In this document: piece by piece, positions 53,588 to 63,371 of the stretch | Numbering within the stretch: position 1 is the first letter of the stretch | Layout of the letters: every line of letters begins with the position of its first letter | DNA from: Mucilaginibacter empetricola | GTDB taxonomy: Bacteria > Bacteroidota > Bacteroidia > Sphingobacteriales > Sphingobacteriaceae | Assembly (NCBI RefSeq): GCF_024808665.1 | Contig: NZ_JANUBZ010000006.1 | Coordinates: forward strand, 291,729 to 355,728 | DNA length: 64,000 nucleotides | Reading direction: 5' to 3' | Translations under genes and position numbers: made by a program | The notes under the pieces: model-generated | What the model was told of the DNA's origin: nothing | Database searches by the model: none | What the model saw: only the letters and a program-made list of their open reading frames with translations

Positions 53588-53624
53588 AAAACAAAAAGCC
53601 GGCGAGAGCCGGCTTTTTGTTTTT
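53588..53624. terminator. Bidirectional terminator between convergent genes
   Basis: AAACAAAAAGCCGGC pairs with GCCGGCTTTTTGTTT around a GAGA loop, with A and T runs on both sides. Confidence 0.9.
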
Positions 53625-53650
53625 AATCTCTAACCACCAATCTCCAATCT

Positions 53651-56050
53651 CTACTCCGACCGCAAACTTTTTACCGGATTTGCCAGTGCTGCTTTGATGC
53701 TCTGATAGCTTACTGTTAGTAAAGTAATCGCTAATGCGCCAATAGCCGCGATAACAAAAATCCACCCGTTAATGAGTGTGCGATACTGGTAACTTTGAAG
53801 CCAGTTATGCATAAAGAGATAAGAAACCGGCGTGGCAATCAGCAATGATATGGTCACCAGCACTACAAAATCTTTTGATAACAACTGCCATAACCTAAAT
53901 ACGGTTGCCCCAAGCACCTTACGAACGCCAATTTCTTTAGTGCGTTGCTCGGCCATAAACGATGCCATGCCGAATAAACCCAGGCAACTGATAAATATGG
54001 CCAAACCTGCGAAACAGGTAGCCAGTTTGCCAATACGCTCCTCGTTCTCAAACTTTTTGGCATAACTTTCATCAATAAACTGAATATCGAAAGATGTTGA
54101 CGGGTCGTAACGTTTAAAGATGGCGGTAATTTTGCCGATGGCCTGGTGCGCGCTTAAGAGAGGATTGATTTTTAAATTGATGTTTGATAGGTGCTGCCAT
54201 CTTGGTAAGTAAAAAAAGCTGGGCTTAGCAGCATCGTATGCCGATTGGTTAACCATATCCTTCACCACACCAATAATTTTATACTTGCCATTGCCAATCC
54301 ATTCCATTGTTTGGCCTACGGGATGTTTAAGTCCCATAAACTTTACTGCAGCCTCGTTAATGATAAAGCCCGAAGAGTCTGACAGGTATGCCGGGTTAAA
54401 GTCCCTGCCATCGTTAATTTGCCAGCCTACGGTTTTGCCAAAGTCGGCCGTAACCGCCATGCTCATAAATTCCTCCTGTATGGCTGGATCTTTACCCGGC
54501 CAGTTAAAGCCCCCATTAGAAATATAAACCTGCGTTACCAGGTTTTCAGACTGTGCCACATTTACAACTGCCCCGCTGGCCAGCAGGTCATTCTTTAGGG
54601 CCAGGTATTGTTTATTAAGCTCATCAGTTTGCAGGCTTACATTTAATAAATTATTGCGACTATAACCCACAGGCCTGTTTTTGGCATATTGAATTTGCTG
54701 AAAAACTACGATAGTGCCAATGATCAGTATAACCGATACTGCAAACTGTATCACCACCAAAACCTTGCGCGGAATAGCCGCCAAACGGCCAACCTTGAAT
54801 GTGCCCTTTAATACCTTTATGGGCTTAAACGACGATAAATACAATGCCGGATAGCTGCCTGCTATAAGCCCTGTAAATAAACTGAACGATATCCCCAATG
54901 CCCAAAAAGCAGGGCTACCCCATAAAATGGATATGTTTTTATCTGCAAGCTTGTTAAACTCGGGCAGGAACAATAACACCAGTATCAACGAAAAAAAGAA
55001 CGCCAGCACAGCAATTAATAACGATTCGCTGTAAAACTGTATAATGAGCTGACTGCGAACCGAACCAATGGCCTTGCGAATGCCAACTTCCTTTGCCCTT
55101 TTTTCGGACCGAGCGGTGCTTAGGTTCATAAAATTGATACAGGCCAGCAGTAATACAAACACGCCAATTATGCCAAATAACCAAACATATTGAATACGGC
55201 CACCTATGTTGATGCCGTTTTTAAATTCACCATACAGATACCACTTAGTCATAGGATGCAGAAAAAGCGCTGATCTGTAACGGGCATCAGCATTATGTTT
55301 GGCGGTAAGGGCATCAAGCTTAAGATTTTTAATTTTTGCCGAAACCTGATTCATATCAGCATTATCAGCCAGTTGAACAAAGGTTTGAAACCAACTTGCG
55401 CCCCAGGGATTGTTAAACCTGGTGGCATATTTTTCGCTTATTGCCAACATTTGCCATGGCGCAATAAAGGTTAAATCGCCAAAAGAAGAATTTATGGGTA
55501 AATCTTTATAAACGCCGGTTACTTTAGCGCTCAGTGTCTTGTCAATCACAATTACCTTATTTAGCGGGTCGGCATGGCCAAAAATAGCTTCGGCAGTGCT
55601 TTGCGATAATATAACCGAGGTAGGATCATTTAAACTGCTTGCTGTTCCTTTCAGCATCGTAACTGATAACATATCTGTAACGGCCGGTTCCATGTAGTTG
55701 CCTTTTTTTACCACCTTTTTTTCGCCATAGGTAAGGATATGATCATTGGTCCACGAGGTTATAATAACATGTTTGAAGCTACTGCCATAAGTATTGCGCA
55801 GCGCTGGCGCCAATGGCAAAGCCGACGAACCCCAGGTTTCTGTTTCGTTATTGATAAAGGAGTTATCCATCACCTTTGCAATACGAACTTCATTTTTAAA
55901 GCCGGTATCATAGGATACTTCGTCCCAGATCCATAAACCGATTAACATAGCTACGGCCATGCCAACAGCAAGACCGCCAATATTAATTAAAGATGCTGCC
56001 TTGTTTTTGATGAGATTTCTCCAGGCAATTTTCAGGTAGTTTTTTATCAT
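53651..56050 (-). CDS. FtsX/MacB-type ABC transporter permease (3 of 3)
   Basis: 799 aa. It has the same layout and near-identical blocks as the plus-strand gene at 22328: GLAVGMAVAMLIGLWIWDEVS, LLLACINFMNLSTARSEKRAKEVGIRKAIGS, FMAEQRTKEIGVRKVLGAT, and the LANPVKSLRSE end. No ATPase is adjacent. A perfect 6-6-6 inverted repeat GCTGAT-GAAACA-ATCAGC lies 55 bp upstream at 56106-56123 and may be an activator site. The protein converges with the M1 peptidase. Confidence 0.9.
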   Translation of the reverse strand: MIKNYLKIAWRNLIKNKAASLINIGGLAVGMAVAMLIGLWIWDEVSYDTGFKNEVRIAKVMDNSFINNETETWGSSALPLAPALRNTYGSSFKHVIITSWTNDHILTYGEKKVVKKGNYMEPAVTDMLSVTMLKGTASSLNDPTSVILSQSTAEAIFGHADPLNKVIVIDKTLSAKVTGVYKDLPINSSFGDLTFIAPWQMLAISEKYATRFNNPWGASWFQTFVQLADNADMNQVSAKIKNLKLDALTAKHNADARYRSALFLHPMTKWYLYGEFKNGINIGGRIQYVWLFGIIGVFVLLLACINFMNLSTARSEKRAKEVGIRKAIGSVRSQLIIQFYSESLLIAVLAFFFSLILVLLFLPEFNKLADKNISILWGSPAFWALGISFSLFTGLIAGSYPALYLSSFKPIKVLKGTFKVGRLAAIPRKVLVVIQFAVSVILIIGTIVVFQQIQYAKNRPVGYSRNNLLNVSLQTDELNKQYLALKNDLLASGAVVNVAQSENLVTQVYISNGGFNWPGKDPAIQEEFMSMAVTADFGKTVGWQINDGRDFNPAYLSDSSGFIINEAAVKFMGLKHPVGQTMEWIGNGKYKIIGVVKDMVNQSAYDAAKPSFFYLPRWQHLSNINLKINPLLSAHQAIGKITAIFKRYDPSTSFDIQFIDESYAKKFENEERIGKLATCFAGLAIFISCLGLFGMASFMAEQRTKEIGVRKVLGATVFRLWQLLSKDFVVLVTISLLIATPVSYLFMHNWLQSYQYRTLINGWIFVIAAIGALAITLLTVSYQSIKAALANPVKSLRSE

Positions 56051-56279
56051 GGCTGATTTAATTATGGTTAACCAATCGACACCATTTGCTTATCGTTCGT
56101 TGCATGCTGATGAAACAATCAGCTCATTTTACTTTACTTAAAGCATTGTACCGAAATATTTTATGCTTTGGGCTTTTTCTGCCTCAAAAAAATTACATCC
56201 GGCTTACTACTAAAAATGTTAAAACCAAAACTATTATTGCGTAAATTAGGTTTACCTTAACAACTAATACATCTTCCAC

Positions 56280-56981
56280 ATGCAAAAAAGCTACTTTTTT
56301 ATATTCCTGATATGTTTAACAGCAGGTTTGGCACGGGCCCAGGGCACTTTAAAGGGTACTGTACTCGAAAACGGCAGTAACATAAAACTAACCAATGTAT
56401 TTATAAAGGATAATGCCAACAAACAGCTGGCAATTACCGATAGTAAAGGAAATTTTGAGTTAAAGACAGAAACCGGGCACATCATTATTTTCGACTCACC
56501 GGGTTATACTTCCGATACCTTGTACGTGGTTGATATGACCACCAAAAAAATATACCTGCAACTTAAAACTGTTGCCCTACGGGAAGTTAATATCACTTCA
56601 AGCAGAGCTACGTTCGATCCGCATAAAGAATATCCTGATGTGTACGAAAAAAGTAAGCTCTACGTGCTTTCGCCAACTACCTGGTTTGGTAAAGAAAACC
56701 GCGATGCCCGTAAAATGAAAAAGTACTTTCAAACAGAAGCCGAGGACCGCAAGGTTGATGAAGTATTTACCCGGTCATACGTGGGCAGTATAGTGCCGCT
56801 AAAAGGTCGGGATCTGGATGATTTTATGACCATGTATCGTCCTTCTTATGCTTTTGTTAAAGGGAACGACAAGGAATCAATGGCGGCTTATATCAACGAC
56901 AGCTATAAAAAATATCAGGCCCTACCGCCCGAAAAACGTCATTTGACTGCACTGCCGGTTACCAAAGACACTTTGAAATAA
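56280..56981 (+). CDS. Secreted carboxypeptidase-regulatory-like domain protein
   Basis: 233 aa with a signal peptide (FFIFLICLTAGLARAQG). Residues about 20-105 match the CarboxypepD-regulatory-like beta-sandwich (GTLKGTVLENGSNIKLTNVFI, DSKGNFELKTETG, VALREVNITSSR). The rest (about 106-233) is helical, basic and of unknown function, with LYVLSPTTWFGKENRDARKMKK. The lack of a barrel means it is not a TonB receptor. It may be periplasmic. It precedes a tiny lipoprotein gene by 68 nt. Confidence 0.8.
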   Translation: MQKSYFFIFLICLTAGLARAQGTLKGTVLENGSNIKLTNVFIKDNANKQLAITDSKGNFELKTETGHIIIFDSPGYTSDTLYVVDMTTKKIYLQLKTVALREVNITSSRATFDPHKEYPDVYEKSKLYVLSPTTWFGKENRDARKMKKYFQTEAEDRKVDEVFTRSYVGSIVPLKGRDLDDFMTMYRPSYAFVKGNDKESMAAYINDSYKKYQALPPEKRHLTALPVTKDTLK

Positions 56982-57049
56982 CAACGGTAAGTAATTACTA
57001 ATCAAACAATTGTTGGCGCGTTTTTGTTGTAGAGTAAAAATACATCTCT

Positions 57050-57178
57050 ATGAAAAACAAAATAACCAGTATGGTATTGCTTTCGGCTTTGTTAACAATA
57101 TTAAGCACCAGTTGTGCACCCCGTCATATAGCTCCGCCACCGCCGCCGCCGCCTGCTCCGCCAGCGCCAAGCAGATAG
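57050..57178 (+). CDS. 42-aa proline-rich lipoprotein
   Basis: The frame starts MKNKITSMVLLSALLTIL and has a lipobox ending STSC at residue 21. The mature part is short and made almost wholly of Pro and Ala (APRHIAPPPPPPPAPPAP). It is a typical very small outer-membrane-type lipoprotein of Bacteroidota; function unknown. A 29-bp terminator stem begins 8 nt after its stop. Confidence 0.65.
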   Translation: MKNKITSMVLLSALLTILSTSCAPRHIAPPPPPPPAPPAPSR

Positions 57179-57185
57179 TTAGAGG

Positions 57186-57257
57186 ATTTCGGATTTCGGA
57201 TGTTCCATGTCGGATGTGATTATTTATCTCCGACATGGAACATCCGAAATCCGAAAT
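57186..57257. terminator. 29-bp perfect hairpin between convergent genes
   Basis: The left arm 57186-57214 (starts ATTTCGGATTTCGGATG) pairs with 57229-57257 without mismatch around a 14-nt loop, followed by a T-run. It is built from the GATTTCGG repeat family and sits between the small lipoprotein gene and the DUF885 gene. Confidence 0.85.
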
Positions 57258-57260
57258 TTT

Positions 57261-59021
57261 TTACAACGCATCCTTCCAGGTGCTGCTGTCTTTCAGCATC
57301 ACTTCGCGCAATAGTCTTATCTGCGGCATGCCGTGATTAAGCACTTCATCATGAAACTTTTTGAGCGAGAAATTGGCACCTTCCTGTTTCTGATAATCGG
57401 TACGCAGTTTAAGTATCTCCAGTTTACCAATCGTGTAAAACAAATAACCCGGATCAAAAGTGCCGCGCAGCGCTTCCTGATAGGATGGTTTTTCGCCCTG
57501 GTACCAGTTATCCATAAAGAACTTGGTGGCCTCATCCAGCTTCATGCCCTGGCAATGTGTTTTGATAGATACACATAGTCGGCAAAGACGCAGCAGCGCA
57601 TCGCCGGTTTGTGCCAGGCGGTATTTAGCGGCTAGTACAGTATCGCCATTATGACCGTAACCTGCATCGGCCATCATTTGCTCACAGTAGTGCGCCCAGC
57701 CTTCAATATAGGCATAGCTGCCAAATATCTTTTCTATGCGGGTCGCTCCCGATGCATTTAAGTGCAAAAACTGGGTGTAATGACCCGGATACGCCTCGTG
57801 TATGGTAATATTATCGGTAGTATAATAGTCAAATTGTGACAGCCAATCTTCCTTTTGTTTAGGTGTCCATTTAGGGTCAACAGGGGTAATGTAATAAAAT
57901 GCTTCGGTAGCCTTGGTTTCAAACGGACCCGGATCATCGTTTGATGCTGTACTGGCTGCCCGGGCATATTGTGGTGTTTCGGTTACCTTTAAATTTACGT
58001 TTGCAGGCATGGTAACAATACTTTTATCCGTAAGGAATTTGCGGATAGCTTCCACATTTTTCTTTGCATCCGGAATAAGGTTTTCGGCTGTTGGGTGATC
58101 TTTTTGCAGATCGCGATAAACATCAAGTGGTTTTTTATTGGGGTTGATGGTTTTTGCAGCTGCATTAAACACCGCCTGTTGTTTCTTTAATTCGGCCAGG
58201 CCTATTTCCAATATCTTTTCGGGCGATAGGGTGATACCCTCGCTGTAAAGCAACATCTTTTTATAGCTGGCTTCGCCGATAGCGTATTTGTTATTTGCTT
58301 TTGGCAATTTATCTTTTTGCAGCCAGGCAGCATAGCCGTTTATTGCATCAACAGCAGTTTTATTGGCCGCATTAAAAGCCTGCATCAGGGTGTCGTTTTT
58401 AACATCCTTTAAAGCAACTTTTAAATCGTGATTCAAAAAGTCGGCAGTACCCTGGGCAATTTGTATGGCTGTTTCAACATAAGGCTTGGCCAGCGTATCT
58501 TTTAAATTAGCTTTTGCTGCCGCGAAAACATTGGGCGCATTTTTTTCAATGGCGATGATAGATTTTACACGGTCTTCCAATGGTGCAAAATCGCGCTTAA
58601 TATAAATGCTGATGTCCACGGCACCGGCATAGGTCATGGGGTTTCTGTCGTAAGTGCCCATATCCTCAAAAGTGAAGATCTCATTCTTAATGGCCGAGTG
58701 TAAGATCCTGAAATCATAAAACTCCTTGGCACTTAGCGAGGCGGTATCCGTAGCGTTAAGCTTTTGGTCGTATTCCTTTAAACGACCCAACTCTTTGCCT
58801 AACGATTCTTTGCTTAAATCGGTCACCTTGCCATCGTATTGATGATAGCCGAGTGCTACGCCATTTGCCGGTCGCCAGGCCAGGTATCCGGTTAAATAAT
58901 CATCAGCCAGTTTTTCGAAAGCAGTATCGCCCGATACGGATGCCGTGCTTTGAGCAGGTTTGTGTTCATCGCAACCCACAAAAAGCAGCGAGGCCATCAT
59001 CAGAAAAGAAAATTTCTTCAT
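57261..59021 (-). CDS. DUF885-family lipoprotein, probable peptidase
   Basis: 586 aa with a lipoprotein signal (FSFLMMASLLFVGC, lipobox Cys at about 16). The DUF885 domain fills the rest. The zinc-type motif is HEAYPGHYTQF, with YIEGWAHYCEQMMADAG and the downstream Glu-rich helix further along. These proteins are related to M32/M3-like helical metallopeptidases and probably cut peptides. The N-terminal part has LADDYLTGYLAWRPANGVALGYHQYDG. It is probably attached to the outer or inner membrane facing the periplasm. Confidence 0.9.
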   Translation of the reverse strand: MKKFSFLMMASLLFVGCDEHKPAQSTASVSGDTAFEKLADDYLTGYLAWRPANGVALGYHQYDGKVTDLSKESLGKELGRLKEYDQKLNATDTASLSAKEFYDFRILHSAIKNEIFTFEDMGTYDRNPMTYAGAVDISIYIKRDFAPLEDRVKSIIAIEKNAPNVFAAAKANLKDTLAKPYVETAIQIAQGTADFLNHDLKVALKDVKNDTLMQAFNAANKTAVDAINGYAAWLQKDKLPKANNKYAIGEASYKKMLLYSEGITLSPEKILEIGLAELKKQQAVFNAAAKTINPNKKPLDVYRDLQKDHPTAENLIPDAKKNVEAIRKFLTDKSIVTMPANVNLKVTETPQYARAASTASNDDPGPFETKATEAFYYITPVDPKWTPKQKEDWLSQFDYYTTDNITIHEAYPGHYTQFLHLNASGATRIEKIFGSYAYIEGWAHYCEQMMADAGYGHNGDTVLAAKYRLAQTGDALLRLCRLCVSIKTHCQGMKLDEATKFFMDNWYQGEKPSYQEALRGTFDPGYLFYTIGKLEILKLRTDYQKQEGANFSLKKFHDEVLNHGMPQIRLLREVMLKDSSTWKDAL

Positions 59022-59437
59022 CGCAAAAAGGATATTGGTAAAAACGAATTTAGGATTTTATTATTGGATGAGAAATTAATTTAGTGTTGTCCGTCCGGTT
59101 TTAGGGGTATGTGTTAAACGGGCACTGTGGACAACATCGAATAAACGGAAGATAGGTTATGGCTCAAGTACCAGTAGGTGGCCTTTTCTTTTCCGCTCGC
59201 TTTTTCCAGACGTCATTGCGAGGTACGAAGCAATCTCTATACTATACAGGACGAAGCGAAAAGTAGCAGACCTTGCATATTTGTTCTGCCTATGTAGAGA
59301 TTGCTTCGTACCTCGCAATGCCGCGTTTATTTAAGCTTTTATAATATTTCTTCCATCCCCATTAATCCTTTTCAAATTAAATGTATCCAACATACAAACA
59401 CCCGGTATTCAGGATGTTGATACTAAAAATTAAAATT
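59022..59437. other. 416-bp spacer: control region plus repeat
   Basis: Upstream of the DUF885 gene, TGTTGTCC at 59085-59092 and GGACAACA at 59129-59136 form an 8-base inverted repeat with a 36-nt gap. The right part is filled by the inverted repeat at 59214-59320. No coding frame was seen before the small lipoprotein at 59438. Confidence 0.4.
59214..59320. repeat. 107-bp element with perfect 26-bp inverted repeats
   Basis: The left arm 59214-59239 (CATTGCGAGGTACGAAGC, then AATCTCTA) is the exact reverse complement of the right arm 59295-59320. A degenerate copy of the same family is at 63808-63923. No protein is encoded. It resembles a MITE or a transcribed hairpin repeat. Confidence 0.8.
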
Positions 59438-59554
59438 ATGAAAAGGAAATATTTTGCATTCGCATTGCTTATAGCCGCAGTTGTTTCAGTTACTTCTGGT
59501 TGTTATGTTGGATATGGATATCCTCATCACCACCACTATTACCACGGTTACTAA
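59438..59554 (+). CDS. 38-aa His/Tyr-rich lipoprotein
   Basis: The frame starts MKRKYFAFALLIAAVVSV and has a lipobox ending TSGC at residue 22. The mature peptide is YVGYGYPHHHHYYHGY, with five His in nine residues that could bind metal. Function unknown. It is followed by a terminator 50 nt later, which supports a real gene. Confidence 0.6.
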   Translation: MKRKYFAFALLIAAVVSVTSGCYVGYGYPHHHHYYHGY

Positions 59555-59603
59555 TAAAAAAGGTTTGATGTTTAGATAGGGTAGGTTTAATGTGATGGTT
59601 GGT

Positions 59604-59633
59604 AAAGGCTCCGTATTTGCGGGGCCTTTTTTT
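59604..59633 (+). terminator. Intrinsic terminator after the small His-rich lipoprotein
   Basis: AAAGGCTCCG pairs with CGGGGCCTTT around TATTTG, followed by TTTT. Confidence 0.85.
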
Positions 59634-59900
59634 GTTTGGGGGCTCCCGTCGATTTTTTAGACAAAAGGGCAATAGACAGAGCAACACCGTAAAGACAACA
59701 GAGTGATTGTCTGAACCAGGATTTGAAGAATTAAAGGATGGCCAGAATTATTAATCCGGCATCTTATAATCCTCCAATCTTAAGACGCTCAGCCTCAAAA
59801 TATTGCCACTTTTGCGATTGCTTAAACCCAATCAACCACTCACTTAATCAACATAATCCAACTCAATCAACCCTTACCTAAAACTTTTTCACTCAACCTC
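59634..59900. other. Non-coding stretch before the str operon
   Basis: About 270 bp with no gene or strong repeat. It is the upstream flank of the rpsL promoter at 59901. Confidence 0.4.
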
Positions 59901-59931
59901 TTGAAAATCAAAAAATAAGTCTGTACCTTTG
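59901..59931 (+). promoter_or_regulatory. Promoter of the rpsL operon
   Basis: TTG at 59901-59903, 20 nt, TACCTTTG at 59924-59931. It matches the phylum consensus. The leader would be about 60 nt. Confidence 0.75.
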
Positions 59932-59998
59932 CAGTCCTTAAAATAAGTGCGCCATGTTGGTGCCTGTAAGGATAAAACAGTAAATACAAAAAAGGAAA

Positions 59999-60412
59999 AT
60001 GCCTACTATTCAGCAATTAGTTAGAAAAGGTAGAGTAGCTCTGGTTGACAAGAGTAAGTCACCAGCGTTGGACAGCTGTCCACAGCGAAGAGGCGTGTGC
60101 ACCCGTGTGTACACCACTACCCCTAAGAAACCAAACTCAGCAATGCGTAAAGTTGCCCGTGTGCGCTTAACCAACGGAAAAGAAGTTAACGCTTATATCC
60201 CTGGCGAAGGTCACAACTTACAGGAGCACTCTATTGTATTGATCCGTGGAGGACGTGTTAAGGATTTACCAGGTGTACGTTACCACATCATCCGTGGTGC
60301 ATTAGATACATCGGGTGTAGCCGGCCGTAACCAACGCCGTTCAAAATATGGTACTAAACGTCCTAAACCAGGACAAGTAGCCGCAGCGCCAACTAAAGGT
60401 AAAAAGAAATAA
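59999..60412 (+). CDS. rpsL: 30S ribosomal protein S12
   Basis: A 137-aa S12, which guards decoding accuracy. The N-terminus [12 protein letters not shown] and [19 protein letters not shown] are canonical. The two Lys in PKKPNS and the Lys in [13 protein letters not shown] are wild type, so no streptomycin-resistance change is seen. A basic tail (APTKGKKK) ends it. It is the first gene of the str operon. Confidence 0.98.
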   Translation: MPTIQQLVRKGRVALVDKSKSPALDSCPQRRGVCTRVYTTTPKKPNSAMRKVARVRLTNGKEVNAYIPGEGHNLQEHSIVLIRGGRVKDLPGVRYHIIRGALDTSGVAGRNQRRSKYGTKRPKPGQVAAAPTKGKKK

Positions 60413-60413
60413 T

Positions 60414-60421
60414 TAAGGAGG
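60414..60421 (+). promoter_or_regulatory. Strong ribosome-binding site of rpsG
   Basis: TAAGGAGG lies 10 nt before the rpsG ATG at 60432. A full Shine-Dalgarno like this is rare in this phylum and in this window. Confidence 0.7.
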
Positions 60422-60431
60422 ATAGATAGCA

Positions 60432-60899
60432 ATGAGAAAGTCAAAACCAAAAAAAAGAATCCTTCTTCCTGATCCAAAATTCAATGATGTTTTGGTAACC
60501 AGGTTTGTAAATAACATGATGTATGACGGAAAGAAATCAACCGCATATGCTATATTTTATAATGCCGTTGATATTGTTGAAAAGAAAACCAACGAAAGCG
60601 GTTTAGATACCTGGAAAAAAGCATTGAACAATGTAATGCCAGCTGTTGAAGTAAAAAGCCGTCGTGTAGGTGGTGCAAACTTCCAGGTGCCTACAGAGGT
60701 TCGTCCGGAACGTAAAGTAGCTTTAGGTATGAAATGGTTAATCAGCTATGCCCGTCGTCGTGGAGAAAAAACGATGATGGAGAAATTAGCAGGTGAAATT
60801 ATTTCGGCAGCTAAAGGTGAAGGTGCAGCAGTGAAGAAGAAAGAAGATACGCACAAAATGGCTGAGGCTAACAAAGCGTTCTCACATTTCCGTTTCTAA
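60432..60899 (+). CDS. rpsG: 30S ribosomal protein S7
   Basis: A 155-aa S7, which nucleates assembly of the 30S head. [30 protein letters not shown] is the Bacteroidota-type start. [20 protein letters not shown] and [11 protein letters not shown] are the RNA-contact blocks. The end [15 protein letters not shown] is canonical. It is 19 nt from rpsL. The spacer to fusA is long (178 bp) and repetitive. Confidence 0.98.
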   Translation: MRKSKPKKRILLPDPKFNDVLVTRFVNNMMYDGKKSTAYAIFYNAVDIVEKKTNESGLDTWKKALNNVMPAVEVKSRRVGGANFQVPTEVRPERKVALGMKWLISYARRRGEKTMMEKLAGEIISAAKGEGAAVKKKEDTHKMAEANKAFSHFRF

Positions 60900-61077
60900 A
60901 ATTAGATTATTGGGGATTACACCGATAGTAATACGATTACACCGATATTAAAAGGATTACATCGATTACACAATAGCATTACATTGATTTATTAAGATTG
61001 TCTTTTTAAATCAATGTAATCAAAAACAAAAATCGGTGAAATCATAATTTAATCGGTGAAATCAAAAAAAAACAAAC
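60900..61077. repeat. Repeat-rich spacer between rpsG and fusA
   Basis: GATTACACCGATA occurs twice near 60916 and 60935. A perfect 14-bp stem, ATTACATTGATTTA (60978-60991) with 61007-61020, follows. ATCGGTGAAATCA occurs at 61032-61044 and 61052-61064, the last only 13 nt before the fusA ATG. Confidence 0.7.
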
Positions 61078-63189
61078 ATGTCAAGAGATCTTAGATATAC
61101 AAGAAATATAGGTATTGCCGCTCACATTGATGCCGGTAAAACAACAACTACCGAGCGTATTCTTTATTATTCAGGTGTTAGCCACAAAATTGGTGAAGTG
61201 CACGAAGGTGCAGCAACAATGGACTGGATGGCACAGGAGCAAGAGCGTGGTATCACCATTACTTCAGCTGCTACCACTGTAAACTGGAAATACCGCGGTC
61301 ATAACTACCACATCAACATTATTGATACACCAGGACACGTGGATTTTACCGTTGAGGTAAACCGCTCGTTACGTGTATTAGATGGTTTGGTGTTTTTGTT
61401 TTCGGCAGTTGATGGTGTTGAGCCACAATCAGAAACTAACTGGCGCCTTGCCAACAACTATAACGTTGCCCGTATAGGTTTCGTTAATAAGATGGACCGC
61501 TCTGGTGCCGATTTCTTAAACGTTGTTAAACAGGTTAAAAGCATGTTAGGCAGCAACGCTGTGCCTTTGCAGTTACCTATCGGTGCTGAAGATGCATTTA
61601 AAGGTGTGGTTGACTTAATTAACTGGAGAGGTATTGTTTGGAATGAGCATGATAAAGGGATGACCTTTACGGAAGTGCCTATCCCGGAAGATATGATCGA
61701 GGAAGCAACTGAGTGGAGAGAAAAACTGCTTGAATCAGTAGCTGAATACGATGAAAGCCTGATGGAAAAATTCTTTGACGCACCGGAAACAATTACTGAA
61801 CGCGAAGTACTTGATGCTTTACGTAAAGCTGTTTTAGATGCTAAGATTGTTCCTATGGTTTGCGGTTCATCATTCAAAAACAAAGGTGTACAAACCATGT
61901 TGGATTATGTGATGGAATTACTTCCTTCACCTATGGATGTTGAAGGTATCATTGGTACCAACCCTGACACTGGCGCTGAAGTTTTACGTAAACCGGATGT
62001 TAAAGAGCCATTTGCAGCTTTAGCATTTAAAATTGCAACCGATCCGTTTGTGGGCCGTTTGTGCTTTATCCGCGTTTACTCAGGTAACCTTGAAGCTGGT
62101 TCGTATGTACATAACATGCGTTCAGACAATAAAGAGCGTATTTCACGTATATTCCAAATGCACGCTAACAAGCAAAACCCTATCCCTAACGTTGGGGCTG
62201 GTGATATTGCTGCGGTAGTAGGCTTTAAAGATATTAAAACAGGTGATACCCTTTGCGACGAGAAACACCCTATCATCCTTGAGTCAATGAACTTCCCTGA
62301 GCCGGTTATCGGTTTGGCTATTGAGCCAAAAACTCAGGCTGACGTTGATAAACTAGGTATGGCTTTAGGTAAATTAGCTGAGGAAGATCCTACTTTCCGT
62401 GTAAACTCTGATGAAGAAACCGGCCAAACCATTATTTCAGGTATGGGCGAGCTTCACTTAGATATCATTATGGACCGCTTGAAACGTGAGTTTAAAGTGG
62501 AAGTTAACCAGGGAGCTCCGCAAGTAGCTTACAAAGAATCTATCACAGGTACTATACAACACCGCGAAACTTACAAGAAACAAACTGGTGGTCGTGGTAA
62601 ATTTGCTGATATCCAGGTTATCCTTTCTCCAAATGACGAAGGTAAAGAAGGCTTACAATTTGTGAATGAAATTAGCGGTGGTTCAATCCCTCGTGAGTTT
62701 ATTCCATCTGTTGAAAAAGGCTTTGCTGCTTCAATGGCAAATGGTGTATTGGCAGGCTATCCGTTAACCAGCTTAAAAGTTAGGTTAATTGACGGTTCAT
62801 TCCACGCAGTCGATTCAGACGCATTATCTTTCGAGATTGCTGCTAAATCTGCATACCGCGAAGCATTGCCAAAATGTAAACCAGTATTGTTGGAGCCGAT
62901 CATGAAAATCGAGATCTTAACCCCTGAAGAAAACATGGGTGACGTTATCGGTGACATGAACCGTCGTCGTGGCCAGCTGTTAGGTATGGATTCACGTGCA
63001 GGTGCACAGGTTATTAAAGCAACTGTACCACTTTCTGAAATGTTTGGTTACGTAACGCAGTTACGTACTATCACTTCAGGTCGTGCTACTTCAACCATGG
63101 AGTTTGATCACTATGCTGAAGCACCACGTAACGTACAGGAAGAAGTTGTAGCCAAAGCAAAAGGCAAAAAAGCTGCTGCTAACGCGTAA
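61078..63189 (+). CDS. fusA: Elongation factor G
   Basis: A 703-aa translational GTPase that moves tRNAs and mRNA during elongation. The G motifs are [19 protein letters not shown] (G1), [11 protein letters not shown] (G2), [11 protein letters not shown] (G3), [11 protein letters not shown] (G4) and [11 protein letters not shown] (G5 region). Domains II-V follow, with [19 protein letters not shown] and [14 protein letters not shown]. Length is normal. Its leader is made of the ATCGGTGAAATCA repeat. Confidence 0.98.
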   Translation: MSRDLRYTRNIGIAAHIDAGKTTTTERILYYSGVSHKIGEVHEGAATMDWMAQEQERGITITSAATTVNWKYRGHNYHINIIDTPGHVDFTVEVNRSLRVLDGLVFLFSAVDGVEPQSETNWRLANNYNVARIGFVNKMDRSGADFLNVVKQVKSMLGSNAVPLQLPIGAEDAFKGVVDLINWRGIVWNEHDKGMTFTEVPIPEDMIEEATEWREKLLESVAEYDESLMEKFFDAPETITEREVLDALRKAVLDAKIVPMVCGSSFKNKGVQTMLDYVMELLPSPMDVEGIIGTNPDTGAEVLRKPDVKEPFAALAFKIATDPFVGRLCFIRVYSGNLEAGSYVHNMRSDNKERISRIFQMHANKQNPIPNVGAGDIAAVVGFKDIKTGDTLCDEKHPIILESMNFPEPVIGLAIEPKTQADVDKLGMALGKLAEEDPTFRVNSDEETGQTIISGMGELHLDIIMDRLKREFKVEVNQGAPQVAYKESITGTIQHRETYKKQTGGRGKFADIQVILSPNDEGKEGLQFVNEISGGSIPREFIPSVEKGFAASMANGVLAGYPLTSLKVRLIDGSFHAVDSDALSFEIAAKSAYREALPKCKPVLLEPIMKIEILTPEENMGDVIGDMNRRRGQLLGMDSRAGAQVIKATVPLSEMFGYVTQLRTITSGRATSTMEFDHYAEAPRNVQEEVVAKAKGKKAAANA

Positions 63190-63371
63190 TTAATATTGAT
63201 TACACTGATTGTAAAATGATGACACCGATTTATCAGTGTCATCACAATTAAAATCAGTGTAATCATAAAATAATAATAAATCCGATCGTCCTAATAAATA
63301 GCTCTTAGGGTGATCAAAACAAATCGGTGAAATCATCATAAAATCGGTGAAATCATCATAAAAAAAATAAA
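63190..63371. repeat. Repeat-rich spacer between fusA and rpsJ
   Basis: GATTACACTGATT (63198-63210) pairs perfectly with 63252-63264. Inside it, TGATGACAC (63217-63225) pairs with GTGTCATCA (63236-63244), giving a nested hairpin. Then AAATCGGTGAAATCATCATA is repeated exactly in tandem at 63321-63340 and 63341-63360, just before rpsJ. Confidence 0.75.
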
